Assembly (NCBI RefSeq): GCF_020169415.1
Contig: NZ_JAIULG010000024.1
Location: 1-63,704 of the forward strand
Direction: 5' to 3'
Length of the DNA stretch: 63,704 nucleotides
DNA from: Tsukamurella sp. M9C
Lineage (GTDB): Bacteria > Actinomycetota > Actinomycetes > Mycobacteriales > Mycobacteriaceae
In this document: piece after piece, positions 25,434 through 34,634 of the stretch
How positions within the stretch are numbered: the first letter of the stretch is position 1
How the letters are laid out: each line of letters begins with the position of its first letter
Position numbers and translations under genes: made by a program
Notes under the pieces: generated by a model
The model's database searches: none
What the model saw: only the letters and a program-made list of their open reading frames with translations
What the model was told of the DNA's origin: nothing

Positions 25434-26562
25434 CCGCTCCCCCTCCCGTCAGGATCGTCGCGAACGCGTCCAGCGCCCGCGAGCCCTCATCGAAGTACCC
25501 CGAGTGCGCCCCCATGCCGAATCCGGTGGGCCCCTCGGCGTCCACCGCCGTCGCCCCGAACGACGGTGCCGCCGGGTCCATCCCGAGCCCCAGCTCCACG
25601 CCGAACCACCGGCGAAGCCCCTGCGCGGCGCCGTCCGTCGCGCCGACCCGAGGGATCGGATCGTCGGAATCGCGGGCCACGAAGACCGGCATCCCCAGCT
25701 CCGACGCGGACCGCACCGGGCCGGCACCCGGGGAGCCGAGCAGCACCATCGCGTCGACGGTGCCCGCCAGCGCCCCGCCCGCGCCCGCCGTGGTCGCCGT
25801 GGTCGCGCCGTAGCTGTGGCCGAACACCACGACCCGCGGATCGTCGGGCCGCATCCGCGCGAGGTCGTCGAGGTCTGCCCGCAGCTCGGCGGCGCCCCGT
25901 CGGGCGTGGGCACCGGTGAGGACCTGCGCGACGGCCGCCCGGCCCGACGGGGCGTCGTACCCGATCCACGCCAGGGTCGCGGTCGACGTCGCCGGGTCCG
26001 CGCGCCGGGCGGCGACCTGCAGGTTCGCGGCGTTGCGGGTGACCGCCCCGATCGACACCGCCGTGGTGCCCATGCCCGGGACCACGACGCCGATGGTGCG
26101 GGCGGTGTCGAGATCGCCGATCGCGACCGCCACCGCGCCGTCGCCGCCGAAGGCGTCCGGGTCGTACTCGAACAGCTGCACCGTCTCGCCGCCGCGGCCC
26201 AGCTCGCGCAGCCGCGCGTCGATCGTCTCGAGCAACCGCCGCCGCGGACCGGGCGATGCGGCTGCCAGATCCGCGGCGAGGCGGGCGCGGTTCTCCCGGT
26301 CCCGCTGCGCGGCGGACGCCGGCCGGCCCGGCCCCCGCACCGGGGTCGACGGTGCCGGCACCCCGCCGCCAGGCGGCACGGCGGCGGGGAGCTCGATCGT
26401 GGCGAGACGGGCCGCGAGTTCGCCACCTCCACTGCGGATTTCCGCCGCCGCGCGGTCGAGCGCCGCGTCGAGCTCCTCCGCGGCGCGTGCCTCGAGTCCC
26501 GCCCAGCGCTCGTACGCGTCCGCGGGTTCGCCCCTCCACGCCGTCGTCCGCACGACCATCAT
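25423..26562 (-). CDS. Alpha/beta hydrolase, DUF1023 type
   Basis: 379 residues. An N-terminal WXG100-like helical region (about 1-60, AWRGEPADAYERWAGLEARA) precedes a Pro-rich linker and an alpha/beta hydrolase domain with the nucleophile elbow VVFGHSYGATT. Later acidic residue (ARDSDDPIPR) and histidine (GMGAHSGYFDEG) complete a probable catalytic triad. Substrate unknown; actinobacterial members are often linked to the cell envelope. A TAGCGT box ends six bases before the first ATG. Confidence 0.85.
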   Translation of the reverse strand: MMVVRTTAWRGEPADAYERWAGLEARAAEELDAALDRAAAEIRSGGGELAARLATIELPAAVPPGGGVPAPSTPVRGPGRPASAAQRDRENRARLAADLAAASPGPRRRLLETIDARLRELGRGGETVQLFEYDPDAFGGDGAVAVAIGDLDTARTIGVVVPGMGTTAVSIGAVTRNAANLQVAARRADPATSTATLAWIGYDAPSGRAAVAQVLTGAHARRGAAELRADLDDLARMRPDDPRVVVFGHSYGATTATTAGAGGALAGTVDAMVLLGSPGAGPVRSASELGMPVFVARDSDDPIPRVGATDGAAQGLRRWFGVELGLGMDPAAPSFGATAVDAEGPTGFGMGAHSGYFDEGSRALDAFATILTGGGADVR

Positions 26563-26568
26563 GGCGTC

Positions 26569-26574
26569 ACGCTA
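26569..26574 (-). promoter_or_regulatory. Probable -10 box of a leaderless hydrolase promoter
   Basis: Minus strand TAGCGT, six bases, ATG at 26562. Confidence 0.45.
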
Positions 26575-26877
26575 AGCCGCCGCCCTCCCGCGCTCGGACC
26601 GCGAACCGGGTGCGCGGGCACCGTCATCCACAGGACCGCGGTCCTCCACAGGCACGCCGAGACAGCGCGGCCACAGCGATCATCCCCCGCGCCGCGTCGA
26701 CGGGGCGTGGGGGACGGTTCCTCCCCCACCGAACGCCGCTCCTCCCGTGGGGGAGCGGTTGTCCCCCACGCGGCGTCGACGTCCCCCGCGCGGCGCTCGT
26801 GGTCGCTCCACGGAGGCGATCTCCGTCGCCGGGTCGCCGCACGACCGGGCACGACGGCGGACCACCGAGACCGGGAC

Positions 26878-26950
26878 ATGCGTCCGACGCATGGCATTCC
26901 TCACGGATTCGCCTTCTACCTGCGAAGACCGGGCCATGCGTCGCACGCAT
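26878..26950 (+). repeat. Dispersed two-palindrome repeat, copy A
   Basis: Palindromes ATGCGTCCGACGCAT (26878-26892) and ATGCGTCGCACGCAT (26936-26950), starts 58 bp apart. The spacer contains CTTCTACCTGC at the conserved position. The tail beyond the right palindrome can form CTCC/GGAG. It is the only copy without a recognisable inverted partner; sequence to its left resembles the F-G spacer, suggesting a decayed partner. Confidence 0.8.
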
Positions 26951-27001
26951 GGCTCCCGCAGGAGAGACACCGACCCGCCGACCCGCGGGCGGGCGAGCCA
27001 C

Positions 27002-27007
27002 TACGCT
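27002..27007 (+). promoter_or_regulatory. Probable -10 box of a leaderless nfo promoter
   Basis: TACGCT, six bases, ATG at 27014; same hexamer as at dcd. Confidence 0.5.
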
Positions 27008-27013
27008 GGACGC

Positions 27014-27784
27014 ATGCGCATCGGAGCCCATGTCCGCAGTGACACCCACCCCGTCGAGACGGCCGAACAGCTGGGGGTGGACGTGATCCAGATGTTCGTC
27101 TCCGACCCTCAGAGCTGGAAGAAGCCGGAGCCGCACCCGCAGACACAGGCGCTCAAGGATTCGCCGCTGGAGATCGTGGTGCACTCGGCCTACGTCATCA
27201 ACGTCGCGAGCCTGAACAACCGGCTCCGGATGCCGAGCCGCAAGGCCGTCGAGCAGCAGGCCGCGGCGGCCGCCGACCTCGGCGCCTTCGGGCTCGTCGT
27301 GCACGGCGGACACTTGCGCGACGGCGAGGACCTGCTGGCCGGAATCGACAACTGGCGCAAGCTCTTCACCCGCCAGGAGGAGAAGGGCGGCTTCGGCGTG
27401 CCGATCCTCATCGAGAACACCGCGGGCGGCGACGGGGCGATCGCGCGCCAGCTCGAGACCATCGACCGGCTGTGGGACGCGGTCGGCGACCAGGGCGCAG
27501 GCTTCTGCCTCGACACCTGCCACGCCTGGGCGGGCGGCGAGGAGCTGATGGGCATCGTCGAGCGGGTCAAAGCGATCACCGGCCGCATCGACCTCGTGCA
27601 CCTGAACAACTCGCGCGACGAGTTCGACTCCGCCCGCGACCGGCACGCCAACCTGCAGGACGGCACCATCGACCCCGATCTGCTGGCCGACGTCGCCCGC
27701 GCCGCCGGCGCCCCGATCATCCTCGAGACCCCGTCCGAGGGCCTCGCCGACGACGTGGCCTACCTCAAGGAGGCCCTGCTGTGA
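27014..27784 (+). CDS. nfo: Endonuclease IV (AP endonuclease)
   Basis: 256 residues. A TIM-barrel nuclease that cuts DNA 5' of abasic sites in base excision repair using a three-metal centre. Metal ligands are visible in HSAYVINVAS, VVHGGH, LIENTAGG, LDTCHAWAGG, HLNNSRDEFDS with RDRHANLQDG, and ILETPSEG. Length is a little below the E. coli enzyme (285) but usual for actinobacteria. The start is leaderless. Its stop overlaps the GTG of the methyltransferase gene. Confidence 0.94.
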   Translation: MRIGAHVRSDTHPVETAEQLGVDVIQMFVSDPQSWKKPEPHPQTQALKDSPLEIVVHSAYVINVASLNNRLRMPSRKAVEQQAAAAADLGAFGLVVHGGHLRDGEDLLAGIDNWRKLFTRQEEKGGFGVPILIENTAGGDGAIARQLETIDRLWDAVGDQGAGFCLDTCHAWAGGEELMGIVERVKAITGRIDLVHLNNSRDEFDSARDRHANLQDGTIDPDLLADVARAAGAPIILETPSEGLADDVAYLKEALL

Positions 27785-28494
27785 GCACCCCCGACACCAC
27801 CCCGGACGGCATCGACCGCACCGATCAGGAGCGGGAGGAGGGCGGCATCGGGCCGCTCTCCCCCGCCGCGCTGGCACGCGAGGAGAAGCAGGTCCGCGGC
27901 GCGCAGGAGTGGGACGACCGGTACCGCGCCACCGAGCTGGTGTGGGGAACGCCACCCGACCCGTGGATCGTCGAGCAGGTGACCGTGCTGCCGCCCGGCC
28001 GGGCCCTCGACGTGGGCGCCGGCGAGGGGCGGCACGCGCTGTGGCTCGCGACCCGCGCGTGGGACGTGACCGCGGTCGACTTCTCGCGCGTCGGGCTCGA
28101 CAAGGCGGCGACGGTGGCCGCCCGCTCGCCGCGCACCGTCCGCGCCCGGCTGCACTGGACCCCGCTCGACATCACCACCGACGACATCCCCGATCAGCCC
28201 TACGACCTGGCCGTCTGGGCGTACCTGCACCCCGATCCGGAGGACCGGGCGGCGGCGATCGCGAAGGTCGCGCAGTCACTGGCACCGGGCGGGCTGCTGC
28301 TTCTGTTGGCCCACGAGAAGGCGGACTCGCACCCCGGCCTGCCGACCTTCGGCGCCGCCGAGCTGTCGGAGGCGCTCCCCGAGGACATGGTGGTGGAGCA
28401 CGTGGAATGGCGCGAGAGTGATCCGTACCACGGCACAGGTACTGACCTGGCCGTTCGCGCACGTCGTCGGCGCGGGGAGGCGATCGCACCCTAG
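27781..28494 (+). CDS. SAM-dependent class I methyltransferase
   Basis: 237 residues. An Asp/Glu-rich N-terminus of about 45 residues precedes a Rossmann methyltransferase domain with motif [17 protein letters not shown] and the acidic loop VTAVDFS. The [20 protein letters not shown] start is typical of thiopurine/tellurite-resistance-like methyltransferases. Substrate unknown. The GTG start overlaps the nfo stop, so the pair is an operon. Confidence 0.87.
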   Translation: MSTPDTTPDGIDRTDQEREEGGIGPLSPAALAREEKQVRGAQEWDDRYRATELVWGTPPDPWIVEQVTVLPPGRALDVGAGEGRHALWLATRAWDVTAVDFSRVGLDKAATVAARSPRTVRARLHWTPLDITTDDIPDQPYDLAVWAYLHPDPEDRAAAIAKVAQSLAPGGLLLLLAHEKADSHPGLPTFGAAELSEALPEDMVVEHVEWRESDPYHGTGTDLAVRARRRRGEAIAP

Positions 28495-28542
28495 GGGTGC
28501 TTGCACTTGTTCGCACGCGGCGAGCGCGTTATCCTATGGATA

Positions 28543-28571
28543 TTACCGAGCGGTAACTTACCGAGAGGTAA
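28543..28571. promoter_or_regulatory. Tandem operator before fadE5
   Basis: TTACCGAGCGGTAA (28543-28556) and TTACCGAGAGGTAA (28558-28571), two palindromes 15 bp apart, just downstream of a TATCCT/TATGGAT -10-like region. The pattern is a relative of the TTACTC-type sites before the fadA2/fabG4 and TetR genes, suggesting a related TetR/FadR-like regulator. Confidence 0.7.
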
Positions 28572-28609
28572 CAGTCCGACAGCCTGATCTGAGAAGGTGG
28601 AACAGCCCC

Positions 28610-30442
28610 ATGGGCCATTACAAGAGCAACGTCCGCGACATCGAGTTCAACCTCTTCGAGGATCTCGGCGTCGGCGAGGTGCTGGCTTCCGGTGCGTACG
28701 GCGACCTCGACGAGGACACCGCCAAGGAGATGCTGCGCGAGGCGGCCCGTCAGGCCGAGGGCCCCATCGCGGAGTCCTTCGCCGAGGCCGACCGCAACCC
28801 GCCGGTCTTCAACCCGGAGACCCACGAGGTCAAGATCAACGAGGCCTTCAAGAAGTCGCAGGCGATCTTCGCCGACGGCGGCTGGGCCTACCTGGGCCTG
28901 AACGACGAGCTGGGCGGCACCGACGTCCCCCGCAACCTGTACTGGGGCATCGGCGAGCTCTTCCTCGGCGCCAACCCGCCCGTCTTCATGTTCGCCGCGG
29001 GCCCCGGCTTCGCGCAGATCCTCTTCGACGAGGGCACTGACGAGCAGAAGAAGTGGGCGAAGATCGCCGCCGAGCGCAACTGGAACGCCACCATGGTGCT
29101 CACCGAGCCGGACGCCGGCTCGGACGTGGGCGCCGGCCGCACCAAGGCCATCAAGCAGGAGGACGGCTCCTGGCACATCGAGGGCGTGAAGCGCTTCATC
29201 ACGTCCGCGGTGATGGACGGCATGTTCGAGTCGACCTTCCACCTCGTGCTCGCGCGCCCCGAGGGCGGCGCCCCGGGTACCAAGGGCCTGGGCCTGTACT
29301 TCGTGCCGAAGCACCACTTCGACGAGCAGGGCAACCTCGGCGAGGAGAACGGCGTCTACGTCACCGGCGTCGAGCACAAGATGGGCATCAAGACCTCCAC
29401 CACCTGTGAGGTCACCTTCGGCGGCCACGGCAAGCCCGCCAAGGGCTGGCTCGTGGGCGAGGAGATCAAGGGCATCGCGCAGATGTTCAAGGTCATCGAG
29501 CACGCCCGCATGATGGTCGGCACCAAGGCCATCGGCACCCTCTCGACCGGCTACCTCAACGCGCTGGACTACGCCAAGCAGCGCGTCCAGGGCGCCGACC
29601 TGACCCAGATGGCCGACAAGACCGCGCCGCGCGTGACCATCACGCACCACCCGGACGTGCGTCGCTCGCTGCTCACGCAGAAGGCGTACGCCGAGGGCCT
29701 GCGCGCCGTGTACCTGTACACCGCCGCGCACCAGGACGTCCGCACCGCGACCCCCGTCTCGGGTGCCGACGAGGAGATGGCGTTCAAGGTCAACGACCTG
29801 CTGCTCCCGATCGTCAAGGGCGTCGGCTCCGAGCGCGCGTTCACGCTGCTCGGCACCGAGTCGCTGCAGACCTTCGGCGGCTCCGGCTTCCTGCAGGACT
29901 ACCCGATCGAGCAGTACGTCCGCGACTCTAAGATCGACTCGCTGTACGAGGGCACCACCGCCATCCAGGCGCAGGACTTCTTCTTCCGCAAGATCCTCCG
30001 CGACCGCGGCGCCGCGCTCGGCCACATCGCCGGCCAGATCACCGCGTTCATCGAGGCCAACGCCGGTGGCGCCTTCGCCGCCGACGTCGCGCTGCTGAAG
30101 ACCGCCGCCGAGGACGTGCAGGCCATGGCCGCCACGCTCACCGGTTTCGCGCTCGCCTCGCAGCAGGAGCCGTCGGAGCTGTACAAGGTGGGCCTCGGCT
30201 CGGTGCGCTTCCTCATGGCCTTCGGCGACCTCATGATCGGCTGGCGTCTGCTGCACCAGGCCGTCATCGCGCAGGCCGCGATCGACGGTGGCGCCGCCGG
30301 TGCCGACAAGTCCTTCTACGAGGGCAAGGTCGGCGTCGCGAAGTTCTTCGCCGCCAACATGCTGCCGCTGCTGACCTCCGTCAAGGACGTCGTCGCGGCC
30401 GTCGACAACCAGGCGATGGACCTCGACGAGGCCGCGTTCTGA
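28610..30442 (+). CDS. fadE5: Acyl-CoA dehydrogenase, FadE5-type
   Basis: 610 residues, the long acyl-CoA dehydrogenase class. It opens with [20 protein letters not shown], matching M. tuberculosis FadE5 (Rv0244c, 611 residues). FAD-site motifs [16 protein letters not shown] and FITSAVMDG, and the catalytic-base region [16 protein letters not shown] are present; a C-terminal helical extension distinguishes the long form. It catalyses the first oxidation of fatty acyl-CoA in beta-oxidation. It is preceded by two palindromic operators and followed by a strong hairpin. Confidence 0.95.
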   Translation: MGHYKSNVRDIEFNLFEDLGVGEVLASGAYGDLDEDTAKEMLREAARQAEGPIAESFAEADRNPPVFNPETHEVKINEAFKKSQAIFADGGWAYLGLNDELGGTDVPRNLYWGIGELFLGANPPVFMFAAGPGFAQILFDEGTDEQKKWAKIAAERNWNATMVLTEPDAGSDVGAGRTKAIKQEDGSWHIEGVKRFITSAVMDGMFESTFHLVLARPEGGAPGTKGLGLYFVPKHHFDEQGNLGEENGVYVTGVEHKMGIKTSTTCEVTFGGHGKPAKGWLVGEEIKGIAQMFKVIEHARMMVGTKAIGTLSTGYLNALDYAKQRVQGADLTQMADKTAPRVTITHHPDVRRSLLTQKAYAEGLRAVYLYTAAHQDVRTATPVSGADEEMAFKVNDLLLPIVKGVGSERAFTLLGTESLQTFGGSGFLQDYPIEQYVRDSKIDSLYEGTTAIQAQDFFFRKILRDRGAALGHIAGQITAFIEANAGGAFAADVALLKTAAEDVQAMAATLTGFALASQQEPSELYKVGLGSVRFLMAFGDLMIGWRLLHQAVIAQAAIDGGAAGADKSFYEGKVGVAKFFAANMLPLLTSVKDVVAAVDNQAMDLDEAAF

Positions 30443-30467
30443 TCGTCGCTTCGTAGCAACGAGCACC

Positions 30468-30502
30468 CGAGGGCGCTCCGACCACCGGTCGGGGCGCCCT
30501 CG
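30468..30502 (+). terminator. Hairpin terminator after fadE5
   Basis: A 16-bp stem with one T-G wobble (5' arm 30468-30483, 3' arm 30487-30502, loop ACC). There is no T tract, as is common for actinobacterial terminators. Confidence 0.7.
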
Positions 30503-30536
30503 CCCGTTCCCGGGGTCGACCGTGCGGCCACCGCGC

Positions 30537-30565
30537 GCCCGACGGTGGGCGCGGCACCGTCGGGC
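30537..30565. repeat. Hairpin made of two inverted GACGGTGC words
   Basis: GCCCGACGGTG (30537-30547) and CACCGTCGGGC (30555-30565), a perfect 11-bp stem with a 7-nt loop, 55 bp before the pseudo-ATPase start. It contains the over-represented word discussed in the findings. Confidence 0.6.
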
Positions 30566-30619
30566 AGCCACCGTAGGATTGCTACCGACCTGCGCCGACG
30601 ACCCTCCGGAGAGCCCCGC

Positions 30620-31288
30620 ATGGATGACGACCAGCCGAACGACGTACAGCTCACGGCGGTGAACATCGGCGTCGACGGGGAGCACGGTCCCCTGTTCCAG
30701 GGCATCGACCTGCAGTTCGGCCCCGGCCTGCACGCCGTGCAGATGCCCGCCGGCCGCGACCAGGACGCGCTGCTCCTCACCCTGGCCGGCCGGCTCAAGC
30801 CGAGTCACGGCACCGTCGACGCGCTCGGTGCGACCACCCCGGGCGCGATCCGGAAGAAGTGCGCCATCGCCGCCTTCGAGGACATCGACGACCTGGACGA
30901 GTCGGTCACCGTCGAGACGGTGCTCGCGGAGCAGCGGCGCTGGCTGGCGCCCTGGTACTCGATGGTGCCGCTCAGCGCGGGCAGCCTCGAGATGGATCAG
31001 GTCTTCGGCGATCTGGACCGGCCCGGGGCGAAGACCCGCATCGTCGAGCTGACAGACCTGCAGCTGTTCCTGCTGCGGATCACCCTGGCTCTGCTGGGGA
31101 ACCGGCCGATCCTCATCGTCGGCGACCTGGAGCAGGTCCGCGACAACCCGGGACGCGCCGAGGCCGTACAGCGGCTCGGCGCGATCTCCACCCGCTACAC
31201 CGTGATCGTCGGGGTCACCAACCCCCTCGGCGGCACCGCCCCGGAGCACACCCTGCACGACCGCCGCGCCCTGACCCGGAAGGACTGA
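30620..31288 (+). CDS. ABC-ATPase-like protein lacking Walker A
   Basis: 222 residues that follow the ABC ATPase plan: strands LTAVNIGVDGEHGPLFQGIDLQFG, a domain middle, and NRPILIVGDLEQVRD at the Walker B position. The Walker A position reads MPAGRDQDALLLTLAGRL, without the GxxGxGK(S/T) P-loop, and there is no LSGGQ signature, so ATP hydrolysis is unlikely. It is followed 5 bp later by the YhgE/Pip gene and probably regulates or scaffolds it. GGAG precedes the ATG. Confidence 0.75.
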   Translation: MDDDQPNDVQLTAVNIGVDGEHGPLFQGIDLQFGPGLHAVQMPAGRDQDALLLTLAGRLKPSHGTVDALGATTPGAIRKKCAIAAFEDIDDLDESVTVETVLAEQRRWLAPWYSMVPLSAGSLEMDQVFGDLDRPGAKTRIVELTDLQLFLLRITLALLGNRPILIVGDLEQVRDNPGRAEAVQRLGAISTRYTVIVGVTNPLGGTAPEHTLHDRRALTRKD

Positions 31289-31293
31289 TCCCG

Positions 31294-33318
31294 ATGTCCG
31301 AGAAGAACTCCGACGACACGTCCGCGAAGAAGAGCTCCTCGAAGGGCAGCCTGGTCCCCATCGCCGCCGGCCTCGCCTTCGGCTCCGAGATCAAGCGCTT
31401 CGGGCGCAGTCGGCTCACGCGCGCCGCGATCGTCGTGATGATGCTGCTGCCGCTGGTCTACGGCGCGCTGTACCTGTGGGCCTTCTGGGATCCGTTCGGC
31501 CACGTCAACAAGATGCCGGTCGCTCTGGTCAACGCCGACAAGGGGACCGAGGTCAAGGGCCAGAAGATCAACGCGGGCGCCGAGGTGGAGAAGTCCCTCG
31601 CCGACGACAAGAGTCTCGACTGGAACATCGTCTCCCCCGCCGAGGCGCAGCAGGGCGTCAAGGACGGCACCTACTACTTCATGCTGGAGCTGCCGGAGAA
31701 CTTCTCCTCCGCCATCGCCTCCCCCATGACCGGCAAGCCCGAGAAGGCGCAGCTGCGCGCCGTCTACAACGACGCCAACAACTACATCAGCTCCACCATC
31801 GGCCAGACCGCGATGTCGCAGGTGCTCAACGCCGTCTCCACCCGCATCTCGGGGCAGGCCGTGAACCAGGTGCTGTCGATGATGATCACCGCCGGGTCCG
31901 GGATCGAACAGGCCGCCGACGGGGCCGGGAAGCTCCACGACGGCCTGGTCACCGCGAACGACGGTGCCGCCCAGCTCGCCTCGGGCCTCGGGACCGCGAA
32001 GACCGGTTCGGCGCAGCTGCGCGCGGGCTCGCAGCAGCTCTCCGACGGCATCACCCAGGCCACCGATCCGCTTCTCGCCGTGACGAAGGCGCTGTCCGGG
32101 CTGGGCGGGAACACCGCGCAGCTGCAGCAGAGCGCGGCCGCGCTGGTCGAGGCCGCCGACAAGGCCGGCGTCTTCGTCAAGACGCAGGACACCGCGCTGG
32201 CCGGGATCGATGCCGCGATCAGGCAGCTCGCCGTCAGCCCCGACCCCGCGGCGCGACAGTCCGCCGAGGGCCTGCGCGCCGTGCGGGCACAGCTCGCCCA
32301 GGCGTCCGTGACGCCCGCCGCGAAGCAGCAGATCATCGCCGCGACCGACGCCGCGGCCACCCTGACCGAGCAGCTCCGCACGCCCGGCAGCCCGCTGCAG
32401 ACCGTCCTCGCCCAGGTCGGCGCCACCGGCGGCGACCTCACCGCCAAGCTCACCGAACTGCGGTCGGGCGCGCAGCAACTCGCCGCGGGCAACGCCACCC
32501 TCGACGACGGCATCACGCAGTTGTCCGACGGTGCCACCCGGCTCTCCGCCGGCACGGTGCAGCTGCGCGACGGCAGCCAGGAGCTGTCCACCAAGCTGCG
32601 CGAGGGCGCGGGCGCCGTGCCCAAGTGGTCGCAGGAGCAGACCTCGCAGGTCGCGCAGACCATCGGCGGCCCCGTCCAACTGGACGCGCAACACGAGAAC
32701 CGCGCCCCGAACTTCGGCACCGGCATGGCGCCGTTCTTCCTCACGCTGGCGCTGTTCTTCGGCGCACTGGTGCTGTGGATGGTGTTCCGGCCGTTGCAGA
32801 ACCGCGCCATCGCCGCCGAGGTGCTGGCGATCCGCGTGGTGATGGCGAGCTACCTGCCCGCGGCCGCGATCGGCCTGTTCCAGGCCGCGATCCTGTACTG
32901 CGTGGTGCGCTTCGGATTGGGCCTCGAGGTGGCCCATCCCATCGCGATGGTCTTCTTCATGATGGGGGTGTCGCTGTCCTTCATCGCGTTCACCCAGGCG
33001 GTGAACGCCTTCGTCGGGCCCGCCGTCGGCCGCGTGCTCATCATGGCGCTGCTGATGCTGCAGCTGGTGAGCTCCGGCGGCATGTATCCGGTGGAGACCA
33101 CCGCCAGACCCTTCCAGATCCTGCACAAGTACGACCCGATGACGTACGGCGTCAACGGATTGCGGCAGCTGATCCTGGGCGGCATCGACAACCGCCTGTG
33201 GCAGGCGATCGCGGTGCTGGTGTTCCTGTGGGTCGCGTCGGTCACGGTGTCGTGCCTGTCCGCCCGGCGGAACCGGCTGTGGAACCTCGACCGGCTCATC
33301 CCCGCGATCAAGATCTGA
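31294..33318 (+). CDS. YhgE/Pip-domain membrane protein (ABC-2 permease type)
   Basis: 674 residues. One helix near residue 45-65, a large extracytoplasmic region with repeated coiled-coil-like segments (many LxxGxxQLxxG repeats such as AAQLASGLGTAKTGSAQLRA), then five C-terminal helices of ABC-2 permease type from about residue 475. YhgE/Pip proteins are linked to export and to phage infection in firmicutes and to ESX-like systems elsewhere. The partner ATPase here has lost its P-loop. The TGA stop is in frame with the following acyltransferase reading frame. Confidence 0.9.
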   Translation: MSEKNSDDTSAKKSSSKGSLVPIAAGLAFGSEIKRFGRSRLTRAAIVVMMLLPLVYGALYLWAFWDPFGHVNKMPVALVNADKGTEVKGQKINAGAEVEKSLADDKSLDWNIVSPAEAQQGVKDGTYYFMLELPENFSSAIASPMTGKPEKAQLRAVYNDANNYISSTIGQTAMSQVLNAVSTRISGQAVNQVLSMMITAGSGIEQAADGAGKLHDGLVTANDGAAQLASGLGTAKTGSAQLRAGSQQLSDGITQATDPLLAVTKALSGLGGNTAQLQQSAAALVEAADKAGVFVKTQDTALAGIDAAIRQLAVSPDPAARQSAEGLRAVRAQLAQASVTPAAKQQIIAATDAAATLTEQLRTPGSPLQTVLAQVGATGGDLTAKLTELRSGAQQLAAGNATLDDGITQLSDGATRLSAGTVQLRDGSQELSTKLREGAGAVPKWSQEQTSQVAQTIGGPVQLDAQHENRAPNFGTGMAPFFLTLALFFGALVLWMVFRPLQNRAIAAEVLAIRVVMASYLPAAAIGLFQAAILYCVVRFGLGLEVAHPIAMVFFMMGVSLSFIAFTQAVNAFVGPAVGRVLIMALLMLQLVSSGGMYPVETTARPFQILHKYDPMTYGVNGLRQLILGGIDNRLWQAIAVLVFLWVASVTVSCLSARRNRLWNLDRLIPAIKI

Positions 33319-33324
33319 GCCGCC

Positions 33325-34419
33325 ATCGACACCGCCCCGCGCTCCGGCCACGTCCCCGCCCTCACCGGGTTGCGGGCGCTGGCGGCGTTCGGGGTGTGCG
33401 TCACGCACGCCGCGTTCTGGGGCGGCGACTTCACCCCGGACGCGCTCGGCGCCGCCTACGCGCGGCTCGAGACCGCGGTGCCCGTGTTCTTCGCACTGTC
33501 GGGGTTCCTGTTGGTGCGGCCGTGGATTCGCGCGCGGGCCGGAGGCGCGTTGCCGGACGTGCGGCGGTACCTCGTCGCGCGGGCCTGGCGGATCCTGCCG
33601 GCGTACTGGGTGGTGGTCACCGTCGTCTACGCGATCTACCTGTGGCGGCCCGACGGTTCGCCGCACGGGCACGGGTGGTTCGGATACCTGCGGCACCTGA
33701 CCTTCACGCAGATCTACAGCGTGGGGTACGTGCACACGGGGCTGACGCAGATGTGGTCGATGTGCGTGGAAGTCGCCTTCTACCTGGCACTTCCACTGCT
33801 GGGGCTGTGGCTGGTGAGCGCCCGTCGGGCGTGGGCGGTGCCGGCGGCGATGGTCGCGCTCTCGGTCGGTTGGCTGCTGGTGGCCACGGCGACGGAGGTC
33901 TTCGGGAAGACGGCACGCTCGTGGCCGCCGGCGTTCGCGGCCGCCTTCGCCGCGGGGATCGTGGTGGCGCTGCTCGTGGACCGGGTGCGGCTCCCGCGGC
34001 TGCCGCTGCTGCTGGCGGTCGCGGCGGCCTACGCCGTGCTGCTGACACCGCTCGCCGGGCCGATCGACCTGCGGCTGCCCACGCCGGCGCAGGGGGTCAC
34101 GAAGTTCCTGCTCGAGGCGCTGATCGGCGGGCTTCTGGTGGCGGCGTTCGCGACCGGGCCCTCGCGCGTGCTGGGTTCGCGGCCGATGGTCTGGCTCGGC
34201 TCCATCAGCTACGAGTTCTTCCTCATCCACGTGATCGTCATGGAGTTCGTGGTGCTCGACCTCTTCGGCTGGTCGCTGTTCACCGGATCGACGTGGCCGA
34301 TCGTCGCCGTGACCACCGCGATCACCATCGTGCTGTCGTGGGGGCTGCGCGTGGGTGTGGAGCGGTTCCGCGCGGCGGTGAGGCGGCAGCGGGCAGCGGC
34401 GGTCGCGGGCGGTCGCTGA
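33325..34419 (+). CDS. Acyltransferase 3 (OafA/YrhL) family membrane protein
   Basis: About 364 residues, ten helices. The family N-terminus VPALTGLRALAAFGVCVTH, with the catalytic-type histidine, then FFALSGFLLVRPW, RAWRILPAYW and TQMWSMCVEVAFYL are clear. These enzymes O-acylate sugars or lipids at the membrane. The start is problematic: the conserved N-terminus begins upstream of the only standard start (TTG at 33370), and no ATG, GTG or TTG exists between it and the in-frame TGA of the YhgE gene. An ATC at 33325 or read-through of that TGA are options. I list the ATC version so that the domain is complete. Confidence 0.8.
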   Translation: MDTAPRSGHVPALTGLRALAAFGVCVTHAAFWGGDFTPDALGAAYARLETAVPVFFALSGFLLVRPWIRARAGGALPDVRRYLVARAWRILPAYWVVVTVVYAIYLWRPDGSPHGHGWFGYLRHLTFTQIYSVGYVHTGLTQMWSMCVEVAFYLALPLLGLWLVSARRAWAVPAAMVALSVGWLLVATATEVFGKTARSWPPAFAAAFAAGIVVALLVDRVRLPRLPLLLAVAAAYAVLLTPLAGPIDLRLPTPAQGVTKFLLEALIGGLLVAAFATGPSRVLGSRPMVWLGSISYEFFLIHVIVMEFVVLDLFGWSLFTGSTWPIVAVTTAITIVLSWGLRVGVERFRAAVRRQRAAAVAGGR

Positions 34420-34499
34420 TTCCCGGAGCGGCGGCACCGCGGGCACAGCTCGCGCCGTAGGCGATCCTCGCACCGGGTCCGTGTTGTTCCATGGAACCG

Positions 34500-34574
34500 A
34501 TGCGTCCCGCGCATACCCTCGAAACCTCCAGGTCAGAGACGCTTTTCCACGATCAGGTGATGCGCCTGACGCAT
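34500..34574 (-). repeat. Dispersed two-palindrome repeat, copy B
   Basis: Palindromes ATGCGTCCCGCGCAT (34500-34514) and ATGCGCCTGACGCAT (34560-34574). In reverse complement the spacer has TCTCTGACCTGG at the conserved place. The outward (left) tail contains TTCC-AT-GGAA, a perfect small hairpin. Partner of copy C. Confidence 0.85.
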
Positions 34575-34634
34575 AGCCCTGCCAGGACGTACACGGCGAC
34601 GGGGCGGCGGACCGTGGAGCTGGAAGACGGGGGT

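Larger units (their letters stand above)
26563..27013. other. 451-bp divergent intergenic region with inverted repeats
   Basis: No gene is seen. The region holds a long imperfect inverted repeat, 26696-26715 against 26761-26780 (arm GTCGACGGGGCGTGGGGGAC, 18 of 20 matching), with a nested CTCCCCCAC/GTGGGGGAG pair inside. The CCCCCACGCGGCG-type sequence is shared with the spacer between repeat copies at 48.4 kb. Repeat copy A follows at 26878. The promoter of the endonuclease IV gene lies at the right end. Confidence 0.7.

Noticed and set aside
28495-28609. Riboswitch before fadE5
   Set aside because: The symmetric sequences are short palindromes of operator type; no conserved riboswitch core is seen.
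33316-33318. Selenocysteine codon at the YhgE/acyltransferase junction
   Set aside because: No selenoprotein family match, no visible SECIS-like hairpin directly after the TGA, and YhgE ends normally there.
31195-34473. A 1092-residue open frame on the minus strand
   Set aside because: Antisense to the YhgE and acyltransferase genes with repetitive Arg/His/Gln composition; a shadow frame.
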